A stretch of 64,000 bases of DNA, taken from the NCBI RefSeq assembly GCF_052857255.1, contig NC_135498.1:163800124-163864123 (forward strand). Direction: 5' to 3'. Within the stretch, counting starts at the first letter, position 1. Every line of letters starts with the position of its first letter. This document shows, piece after piece, positions 55,911-64,000 of this stretch. The translations under genes were made by a program, and so were the position numbers. The notes under the pieces were generated by a model. That model searched no databases. It saw only the letters and a list, made by a program, of their open reading frames with translations, and was not told the DNA's origin. This DNA is from Amblyomma americanum (Eukaryota > Arthropoda > Arachnida > Ixodida > Ixodidae).

Positions 55911-57630
55911 GAACAAACTAACCTGCACAGTTGAAATAGCAGATCAAGAGATGTTCGCTGGATGCTGCCGTCGCTGCCAAATGACTGCCTCCCCGTGTGC
56001 TCTTGATTTATCCGTCAGGCGCGCAAGCGCAGTAGGGGCGTGCGGCGGTGATTGCTCCGGTGATCACGGCGATGACGGTGTACGCGGCAGGGGCCTGGGC
56101 GTCACACAGCTCTCGGGAGCACTGTGCAGTTCGAGCGGTAGAAAAAGCCAGGCAAATCCGCAATGTCCGATGGATCCTTCACCGGGCAGCGCTTGACAAT
56201 CCGGGAAATGCCAGTCGTATCCTATATAATTCTGTAAAATTTGATCAAGAACCTTGGCACTCTGCACAATGATCATATTAACGCAGAAACATGCTCGAGT
56301 CATTTGTTTCTTAAAACACTACATGTTTTTATTCATGTTGTCTCTTGCAAAAAAAAACGCTTCATAAACATCTTACGATTATGTTCGAACTCTTAAGGCA
56401 GCGCTAACAGCAGGCATAAATTGTATTTGCAGGAAGAAAACTAAAAACAATAAGAAGAGGTTATTGGCGGTGGAGAATTCATCACGTGAAAATATGACGG
56501 AAGGTTACATGCAAAAAAATTCAGTACCGTTTCAATAATGCTTTTCGCGTTCAGCTTCAGACCTCTCGGAAGCAGCCATGAACTCCCTGAATTTTAAGCT
56601 ACCAGAAATACCCCTACAAGATTGTGTGTGCATCAATTTCCTTTAGCGCAAGGTAAACACGTTCAAGGATGCTAGTTTGGTTTGCAAGTACGTAGCGCAT
56701 GATCTAGAAAAATGTCATTGAAATAAACTTTTCTGTGAGCCAGTGAAACGGACTGGTTCTGACATTTTTTTTGTTAAACATGACAAAACATGAAAAGAGA
56801 GGTTGGTACCTAAAGGTGGCTACAACTACTCCTTATCCCTTTAAAGAAAAAAAAACTACTCGAACTTAAGGCGTAAAAAAACTGAAGTGCCCACACGCAA
56901 CAAAATAAGACGGCAGCAAAAACCTAACCTCAGTGATAAACGCAGAATAGATACTAAGAAAACCCGAGTAGTCAATAACCACAATTCAACAATTCAACCG
57001 GCAGAGACATAAGAAGTTAGCAATAAGAAAGAACATAACAGGGGAACATATGAACACAGGTATAATGTTGCAAGCACAGGTACATGAATGCATTACTAAA
57101 ACTGTCACGAAGACAATGAGCAACTACTGTCAATAGACACAGAAAAGCGAAACCCAGAATGGTATAAAGGGCAGCAATGAATGTCAGCAATAGCTCGGAT
57201 ATATAAGACAGAGCCCATTCTAGACCTGTCGTTGCAGACAAGTATCGCACAGATCACGCAAGGTCAGCACAAGCGCAAATAAGTGGTAGAAGTAAATTCC
57301 TTGAGCGTTTCCAATAATGCCCAGAGTTCCGAATTATTGGAGCGGCTCTATCGAGAGGTTTTAGTGCAGGCTGTGAATGACTGAATATTGACATCCATCA
57401 CAGTGCTTATTTTTAACCTAACTACTTCCACTGGTACACCACCATATCTCTCAAACAAACCCTCTCCTGTGTTTTTTGACATCAGCATAGGTCGAAATTA
57501 GCCTACAGCCCTCTAGCACGAGAGTCTCTTAATACATACGCACTCATCTGCAGCAGCACACTACGCATACCATACGATACTGGTTTTTCATTCGAGATCA
57601 CCTACAAAGGCAGGCGCAAAAGAAATAAGT
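55911..57630. other. No recognised gene
   Basis: A GC-rich patch at about 55980-56200 gives overlapping plus frames (55951-56272) without a recognisable domain; the rest is AT-rich with no motif. It could hide a small host exon, but nothing supports one. Confidence 0.45.
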
Positions 57631-57639
57631 GCATGCTGA

Positions 57640-57725
57640 AGAGCCCCTGCGGCATTCCTCATAGCTCGAGTCTCTTTGGGATGTAAATACAGTAAAACCG
57701 AACAAAACCAAACCAAACCAAACAA
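57640..57725 (+). mobile_element. SINE 3' fragment
   Basis: CCTCATAGCTCGAGTCTCTT and the long AACCAAACCAAACC-type tail match the 3' part of the SINE at 28495-28740. The head is missing. Confidence 0.75.
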
Positions 57726-57858
57726 AACAAATGGGATGCAGTCAGGGTTTCAATCCCCATTTTTCTTAACTTCAGGCCCTTTGCTGTTGATAACTGGGTT
57801 CTGAAGGTTAACCCGAATGCAGCACATGTGCATTATTGAACTCATATGTGGTATGAGG

Positions 57859-58494
57859 TCAACAGAGATCCTTGAGTTCAAGACAACAAAAGAGCTTCAA
57901 ATGCTTGATCATCCTTTCAACCTGTATCTGTACCTGTGCAACATGGTAGGTTTCCTGCAGTTCCCCAGAGGTGAACTGGACATTCCATTTCGAAAATGGG
58001 GTTAGAACAACAATTCCTTCTTTGCTTCCGGTTGGTGCCCTAATTACATGAAATTCCTTATCAGCAGGTACTGCATCTCCTGGCTCTATTCGGTCTAGAA
58101 ATCCCGACTTCAGCATGATGCGGGTATGTGACGTTCGTCCCCCATAGGCATCTGGGATGAATGTAATGCAACCATTTGGCAAAATTCGCACCAACGATAT
58201 TAAAGTGTAACCATGCTTGTAGCGGGAAAATAGAGCACATCGCGGTTCCAGTGTTGTTGGTTGATGTGTGCTAACCTCAGTGCAATCTATAATAAAACAG
58301 CAACGTGGGTAGTGGCGCGTGAAGTAAGCAGGCACTAATGCATCAACAGTTGCACAAGACGGGTTTGGAATGAAATTCTGCAGTGCAGCCAACATATTAA
58401 TTAGAACAAAGTAGAATATTCCGCTTACAGCTGTACAGCGGAGGCCAGAAAGAACTGCAATGCTGACAAATAATGTTTCTAGTTTTAATCTCAT
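57859..58494 (-). CDS. DDE_Tnp_4-type transposase (PIF/Harbinger-ISL2EU-like), probably partial
   Basis: About 211 codons from ATG at 58494 to a stop at 57859. Motifs in order: CCFIIDCTEVSTHQP (first catalytic Asp, about residue 70), LFSRYKHGYTLISLVRI, ITFIPDAYGGRTSH, LKSGFLDRIEPGDAVPADKE (second Asp in ADKEF, about 145), a degenerate LTPF region, and QIQVERMIKHLKLF (Glu, about 193). All three DDE positions can be assigned. The motif layout matches DDE_Tnp_4 transposases of the ISL2EU or Harbinger type. The N-terminal DNA-binding part (helix-turn-helix or THAP) is not in this frame. Some usually conserved positions differ (YGGRTSH; ADKEF for ADRGF), so it is either decaying or domesticated. 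Terminal inverted repeats were not found. Confidence 0.7.
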   Translation of the reverse strand: MRLKLETLFVSIAVLSGLRCTAVSGIFYFVLINMLAALQNFIPNPSCATVDALVPAYFTRHYPRCCFIIDCTEVSTHQPTTLEPRCALFSRYKHGYTLISLVRILPNGCITFIPDAYGGRTSHTRIMLKSGFLDRIEPGDAVPADKEFHVIRAPTGSKEGIVVLTPFSKWNVQFTSGELQETYHVAQVQIQVERMIKHLKLFCCLELKDLC

Positions 58495-58645
58495 CAAAAG
58501 ATTGCCAGCTTTTGAGCTATGTGCACGTCGATTTGCCGGACGGGTATGTGAGAAATACTAGATAAGAGGAGCGCAAATACATATGCGCTCATGCCACAGA
58601 GTTCTCACAATGCTTCTTCTTTGCGGTAGAGTGACTGATTAATGA

Positions 58646-58828
58646 TTAATAACCCAAGAAACCACAGCTGCGCTCCTCCAGACCAGCAAGAGTCGACTCT
58701 GTAGCCACCTCGGCTTGAACAGTGGTGTCCACGGTGTTTTTGCGGCAGACTTGAGACTTGAAACTTGAAAAGCCGCAGACAAAAAAGGTCTTTTGTCCTT
58801 GATGAACACTTCCTTCACTCCGCGTAGC
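58646..58828 (-). CDS. Candidate terminal exon upstream of the transposase
   Basis: On the minus strand a pyrimidine-rich TTTTACCGTTTTCCAG acceptor ends at 58829. It is followed by an open stretch starting ATRSEGSVHQGQKTFFVCGF and ending ERSCGFLGY and a stop at 58646. No domain recognised. It lies 150 bases upstream of the transposase ORF on the same strand, so it could be the end of a companion (DNA-binding) gene of the same DNA transposon. Splicing is inferred. Confidence 0.3.
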   Translation of the reverse strand, partial: ATRSEGSVHQGQKTFFVCGFSSFKSQVCRKNTVDTTVQAEVATESTLAGLEERSCGFLGY

Positions 58829-59596
58829 CTGGAAAACGGTAAAAATTTGCATTTGTTTCACTACTCTCCTGTATTTTGATGAGACAGTGCAAGCAACCGT
58901 GTTTTAGATTTATTTGGTCGCAGAGCCTCCTTGTTCCTGGCGCGAGCTTCTCTCCTAAAAGATACTTGATTTTCAGATTAGAGAACTTCTCAATAGATTT
59001 CTCTTTTGAACAATTCTAAAATGAAATAAACAGTATAAAGTAAAATCCTGATAGTGACACCTTAATTATTAACATGTGCTCTACTTGCAGCATCAATTGC
59101 AAGCAGAACGTATAACAACGAATATCGAGTTAAATAGGTAGGCATATACAGTAGCTGGTATCGCTATAAACGATGCAGAAAACAACATACCACAGATAAC
59201 ACTGCAGTGAAGCTTTCCGACGAACTTGGTGCACCGCCCGCTCAAGAAGCTGGAGCCTTAGGGCGTGAGGCCTCTGCCATGGTCTCTGGCTAGTCGGGTG
59301 CTGGCGCTTCAGAGGACAACCGGTCGGCACCCCGAAACTGCAGACTGGGAGCACAAAGCCTCGGCTGCGATCCGTACTTTCCGGGAGTCCACGCTTTTGT
59401 AGCCAAGCCTCTGCGCTGAGCTCTTGAAAAGATGCCAAGTTTAACTTCTGATGTGTAGCTCTAAACGGGATGTAACTATCAGAAATACCACACAGGAATG
59501 CTCTGCTCTGGAGCACATTTCTTAACACATATGAGCCGCCCCGGCAGTGTTTACGAAACAGCGAACTCTTTCCCGTGATCATGCCGCGCTGCTTAC

Positions 59597-59882
59597 CGCT
59601 CCTATCTCCTAATCTTTGTCTCGTTGCAGACGCCGTCGCATCTCCAGTAGCTCGCTGGAAACAGCGCAGGGACGTGTGTAATGTGTCCGGCAATCGTGCT
59701 TTTCTCGCTTCCCACAAAATGTGCGCTGCAGATGCGGGTCCAGTAGCGGTTTGACTGCCACGGGCTTCAGTCCGGGCTAATGGAAACAAATACAATAAGC
59801 CGTTGACAACGCTGACGAGGCGTGTATGCTTACCTTGCACGGCGTACCGCTCTAACCCAGCGCTGCCTTCTTTCCTCCTCAT
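59597..59882 (-). CDS. Candidate two-exon gene start of unknown function
   Basis: Exon 1 (59834-59882): ATG at 59882, 16 codons and one base, then a GTAAGC donor. Exon 2 (59597-59776): begins after a TTTGTTTCCATTAG acceptor, stays in frame across the splice, runs 60 codons with AHILWEARKARLPDTL, and ends at another GTAAGC donor. Two matching donor signals and a kept frame are suggestive. The unspliced frame also stays open to 59130 (250 codons), so an intronless reading cannot be excluded. No domain recognised. It may belong with the candidate exon at 58646-58828, or be a host gene 5' end. Confidence 0.3.
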
Positions 59883-60299
59883 AGGGCCGCCAGGGTAACC
59901 TATAAAATTTTACCTTCGGGAACTTTCCGGCGGTGCACTTGTAACTGGTGTCGCAACCGTACACACAACGCTAAACAATTTCTTTTAGATTGCGTACACT
60001 TCGTGCTGCCGCCTGCCGCCACGATGTCGATTACGGCGGCTGCACCTTGGACTTAAGCATAACGCATGTCGCGAACGGGAGGTGGCGCGACATGTACAGT
60101 CAAAGCTGCAGCGAACGAGGCGCTCAGATCTTTTTGGCCTACCTCACATGTTGCATCGGTTGCGATGCGGTTGTTTTCGACGTCGTCACGTTGCAACGCG
60201 CTACCAGCCGTCTTCTGTCTTTGCCCATGTTCTGTTTATAGGCTCAGGCGTGTTTCCAGTGGCTCTTTCGAATTTAATCCTAATTCAGCTATTCTATTT

Positions 60300-60455
60300 T
60301 CGTGTCGGCTAGCTGCGGTGGTCAAGTGGCTGCCGCGTACTGAGCAGTGCGGATTAACTTGGGTCGAAATCGGTTGCGTCTGCAGCATTTCGAGTTGCCC
60401 GAAGATTCTGCTCATTTTTAAAGAACCCCAGTTAGCCGGAATTAACATGGATGCT
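60300..60455 (+). mobile_element. Degenerate tRNA-derived SINE
   Basis: GCGGTGGTCAAGTGG resembles the A-box head, GGGTCGAAATC the B box, and TTTAAAGAACCCCAGTTAGC the conserved SINE body. The tail is missing. Confidence 0.55.
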
Positions 60456-61427
60456 TCGACAGCCGTGGACGTCACGTCTACTTCCTCGTATTTTTTAGAT
60501 AATTGGTGAACGTAGCGGTGTTTGTAAAGAATTGAAATCCTGAACCAATAGCAATATTGAGGATCTTGTTGAAAAATACGGATTTTTCCTGACTCCAAAT
60601 GATCAGAATGTACGCCTGCATGCGTATAAAGTCGCGTAGGTTCTCAGTTTTGCGATCCTTCTAATCCCTGACGTATTACGAAAACCTCAGTCGGTAATGT
60701 CGGATGAATAATGCACTAAACATGCTATAATATGATAAACACAAATGCTTGTTCCACGGAAGAAAGCTGCTGATTTAAAACCCCCTTTAGACATAGGGCA
60801 CTGGGAGAACACTACTACAGAGGTGTTCCGAACTGCTGCGAGGTAATGCTTGCACGCCTGCAGTAACAGGAGCTGTTACACGCCTAACCTTTTAGTCCTC
60901 CTTACAAGCTTCTGATCAATGGAATTACGTTTTTGGCAATGTCGCCCGGTTCTGCTTCTCCGGACTGTGTCCCGAGTGTGGAAAGAAGAAATAGTTGACA
61001 TCTCCACACTACACCGGGGGAGGAAAATGCGTACGAGACATTTATTGGAGCTGCTTCCTGTGGCTTTTGGTTTCCTACACTCGATGGGTGAAAGAAGGGC
61101 AAGAAAGAGAATAGGGCATGAAAAAATACACGTCACGTATTGGCAACCAGGCCGGTTGAGCACATGCGCTTGCAAGTAAAATTAGGCCTCCGTGGGCCTG
61201 ATTTTATCTTTCAACGTCTTTGCCTAATTAGACACCAGAGCGGTGAAAGAGGCGTCCGAGAAAGTATTGAGGGCAAAAAGAAACAAGACAACGGTCTCTG
61301 CGTAAACAAATTGTCAAAGAGTTTTGTACAACACAACTAAAAGCGAAATATTGATACATATACATCGTTAGGGGGTCACTTTATATAAAGGGGTCTCTTG
61401 ATATAAATTATAAATGCACAGTTTCAT
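60456..61427. other. 3' flank of the M13-like gene, nothing else recognised
   Basis: No gene motif. Two related phrases, GGGGTCACTTTATATAAA and GGGGTCTCTTGATATAAA (about 61372-61408), lie just downstream of the M13 stop codon. No canonical AATAAA was seen close to the stop on the minus strand. Confidence 0.45.
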
Positions 61428-63417
61428 CTACATATGCACAGAGCCATTTGACTCGAAGGCCTTCCACACTTCGCAGCGAGGCAGCTTAGCTTTCCTCCCG
61501 GAACAAGAGAACGCTTTTAAGAAGGGCGGGAAGTTCATCAAGGGCACGTTAACACGCAACTTGCTGGGTGTGATGGCGAAACTCCGCTGTAGCCTCCATG
61601 GCGCTTTGTTGCCACCGTCGCAGAAGGCGGACGCGTAGTTGTAAAAGAAAAGCTCCCGGGACGTCACGCGTGCCTCGGGAAGCTGGTAGAAGAGCCGTGT
61701 GGCGTTGTGCTTGCTCAGCGCCCGCTCGTAAATCTCGTAAAGAGGATGAAGCACGGCGTGGTCCAAGAAGTAACCGTCACGACTCGCCATGCTGAATTTG
61801 CTGGAGGGCCTCGAGTTGGTGACTTCCTCACTGGCCATTGCAGCCTCGTACAGGAGTCGTAAGCATTCCGTGACGTTCTCGTACGCGCTTCCAGAATCGG
61901 AACTCCACCACTTTCGGGGCTCCATGCTGTCGTCAAATAGTGAGTTGCTGTGAATAAGCGCCTCGAGCACTGCCCTGATGACGTGGGCGAGGACGACGGG
62001 ATAGAGCTGGTATGGAATCTTGTTCGAAACCATGCTTAGAAACCCAACAACTCCGTTTGGGATAAACACGAGGTTGTTGGTGGGCTGATACTCCCCGGAC
62101 CAGTCAAAGGCAGATGCGATGTAGGCATTGTCGTACGCAGCTTTCGCCTTTCCGCTGCTGCTCAGAGCGTCCCAGTATATGGACGACGCGTAGGAAAAGA
62201 TGGCGAACACAGTGCCGAGTACGCTGTTCTTGGAATCGAGGGACAGCGTGGGCGTTTGTCGGTATCTCTCGTACTGGATGAAGCTGTCCTGCGTTCCGAA
62301 GACGATCTTCATGCCTTTCACTTTCCGCTGTGCCGGCTTAACATCATCCTGCGTAAACCAGGATCGCCCTGATTGAAGCAAGTCGTTGATGACCGTGAGC
62401 GTCTCGTTAAACAATGTGTCGAATTGCTCGTCGCGGTGCGTGCGGTACACGTTCGCGAAATCCTTGCCCAACGTCAGCTTGGCGGCTATTCCCACTCCGT
62501 AGCGGTACATCTTTTCAAGCAGCAGGCTGCAAGCTAAGAGCTGCGGGTCTACTTGGCCGATCTCGTAGCCATGGCCGAATTTGTACAAAAACCTGTAGTC
62601 GGATGGAAGGAACGGCGATAACGTGACCATGGCCTTGAAGCCGACATAGTTTGCTACTGCGGTTGCGTAATCCTCTGCGTTGAAGACGGAGCCCAGCTTC
62701 GAGAAAAAGGCGGGATCTTCCACGAACATGAAAGTGGCTGCTGTTATTTCCTCCTCTGTTTTGAATAGAAGTTGAAAATATCTCAACCAGTCCCAATGGT
62801 CGCTCTTCGGCAGCATGCCGATAGACCACAAATCCTTAATCGCGTATTCAGCGCGCACATTTTCCAGGTACGTCAGGTTTTCCAGAGTAACTTCCAGAGT
62901 AGATATATGGTTGCTTGCTACGGTCGCTATCGTGCTGTTGCGGTACACAGTCAAAGCCCGGGTGATCATGTATTGGTAGTGTTTTGTTCCGTTCGATCTT
63001 GTAAGAGCAACGTAGCGTTTCAAGAAAGTCACTGGTGGCTTGAGCAAGACCTGCGACTTGCCTTCTTTCTGTACACTTCGCAGGACGTTCACTCTGAATA
63101 AAGTCTGGAGCTTCAGGTGCCTATCTCCGGCGGACACAACCTTCACCGCGTCACCCGGAAATTTGACGTAGGGCCACTCACTTAACTGCAGGGCATTGAG
63201 AATCTCCATCCACGCCGGCAGGGCGTCGCCAGCGGAGTGGGCCGCCTTGCATTTCTCGTGGACCCACATCGCTTGAACGAGAAAGTTGCTCTCGATTGGC
63301 CTCGGGTACTTTCCCTTGATGGCAAGATATCTCTCGAAGAACAACTCTAGGTCCAAGACCAGTTGTGCGGGGCTCAACTGGGAATACGGCAGCTGATTCA
63401 GGTTCTGCTGGTTATAC
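61428..63417 (-). CDS. M13 (neprilysin-like) family protein, catalytic motifs lost; terminal exon
   Basis: Open for 663 codons from a likely splice acceptor (GCGTTTGTAG, exon from 63417) to a stop at 61428. Positions count from the Leu encoded at 63377. M13 features kept: N-A-Y (417-419), a PNGVVGFLSMVSN stretch, RKWWSSDSGSAYENVTECL, and the C-terminal RVNVPLMNFPPFLKAFSCS with a late C-E-V-W. Features lost: the zinc-binding HExxH, which aligns to HVIRA (465-469, codons from 61985), and the ENxAD segment with the third zinc ligand, which aligns to a SMASRDGYFLDH region. Family members are type II membrane or secreted ectopeptidases. This one should fold but not bind catalytic zinc. The N-terminal cytoplasmic and membrane segment would be on exons upstream of 63417. 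The long open frame, free of lesions, argues for a maintained gene. Confidence 0.8.
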
Positions 63418-64000
63418 CTACAAACGCATGCAATGCAAAAGCAAGTGTTCAGCTAGTATACGCTGATGTGCGGTAAACCAATGTTATCAAATTCGACCTG
63501 CTTTTTTTCAGGTTTTATGTCCCGTATGTGAAGGAGGCGGATCTAGCGCGCATGCAGTATAGAGGAAGAAAACTGCAAAGTTGTCCACCTTAAGCATTTC
63601 AGTAAAAAATCCAGCGTTGTGCAAAAAAAAGCACGATCACTAGAAATTCTCTTTCACGTTATTTTTCCAATGCGGAAGTGAATATTTCATTTCCATCGTT
63701 GGGAGCGTACGACAGTTAATTCTCTTCAAAACGCTGCAACTGATTCCTACTAACGTGGGTGGCTTTTTGAGTCAGCTTGCGTACTTGGCAAAATGAACCA
63801 CGCAAGAAGTGTCGGTACACGTACGTGCCACGCAGTTATTTTGCTAGAAACAACAGATGAATTGATTGATATAGGTCACGCCAATGGCCCCGTGCATTAC
63901 GGACATTTTTCGATCGCAGACATTTGTCACTGCTTTGGCGGCAGTAAAAATTACAGCTGCGTAAGAGATATTTATTTCGTAGTATACAGTATGAATGTCA
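63418..64000. other. Probable intron / 5' flank of the M13-like gene
   Basis: No upstream coding exon of the M13-like gene was recognised before the window ends. Sequence is AT-rich and without long frames. Confidence 0.45.

Noticed and set aside
55951..56272. Host coding exon in a GC-rich patch
   Set aside because: Two overlapping frames compete, no domain or splice signals; composition alone does not support it.

Overview
The window looks like nuclear DNA of an arthropod, most likely a hard tick (Ixodidae). The reasons are: several RTE-type LINEs ending in short (GAT)n tails, a tRNA-headed SINE of the kind common in tick genomes, a Penelope-like element with a GIY-YIG domain, an RNase H-bearing LINE, a CR1/L2-like LINE, Ty3/Gypsy elements, and a large-exon M13 (neprilysin-like) gene of the sort expanded in ticks. 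The species is inferred. No bacterial operon, CRISPR array, rRNA or functional tRNA gene is visible. Most of the 64 kb is transposable-element DNA, nested and decayed.

Layout. 1-3.9 kb: minus-strand Gypsy copy running off the left edge. 4.5-8.1 kb: second Gypsy copy with two LTRs but most of pol deleted. 8.8-15.2 kb: third Gypsy copy split by a complete, twin-primed RTE LINE (10.37-13.60 kb) with a 13-bp target duplication and a tRNA-like 5' end. 15.06-21.30 kb and 23.28-29.55 kb: arms of a 6.2-kb inverted duplication around a ~2-kb spacer that holds the RT and RNase H part of another LINE; a perfect 38-bp palindrome sits on the inner edge of the left arm. 29.56-32.2 kb: 5'-truncated RTE copy abutting the outer edge of the right arm. 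32.2-34.8 kb: no recognisable gene. 34.8-37.5 kb: 31-bp minisatellite, then a fourth, plus-strand Gypsy fragment. 37.5-39.8 kb: short repeat cassettes around an unidentified GC-rich segment, then tRNA-like SINE pieces. 40.2-43.25 kb: two Penelope-like 3' ends head to head with ~87-bp tandem units. 43.5-51.06 kb: RTE remains, including one nested composite. 51.77-55.9 kb: a nearly complete CR1/L2-like LINE (minus), whose ORF1 and ORF2 overlap by stop and start. 57.6-59.9 kb: SINE tail, a DDE_Tnp_4-type transposase ORF and candidate exons. 61.43-63.42 kb: terminal coding exon of an M13 metallopeptidase homologue that has lost its zinc-binding motifs.

How the parts relate. The only candidate host gene is the M13-like one; it is probably a non-catalytic ectoprotein. 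The rest records successive insertions: RTE into Gypsy, RTE into RTE, a ~119-bp hairpin insert into RTE, and a local inverted duplication that copied Gypsy LTR, SINE and LINE sequence together. I found no convincing new multi-gene system. The most interesting items are the inverted duplication with its central palindrome and templated junctions, the RTE that starts with a pol III-type tRNA-like module, the PLE tail array, and the M13 pseudo-protease. All comparisons were made by eye on the given sequence, without alignment or database search.
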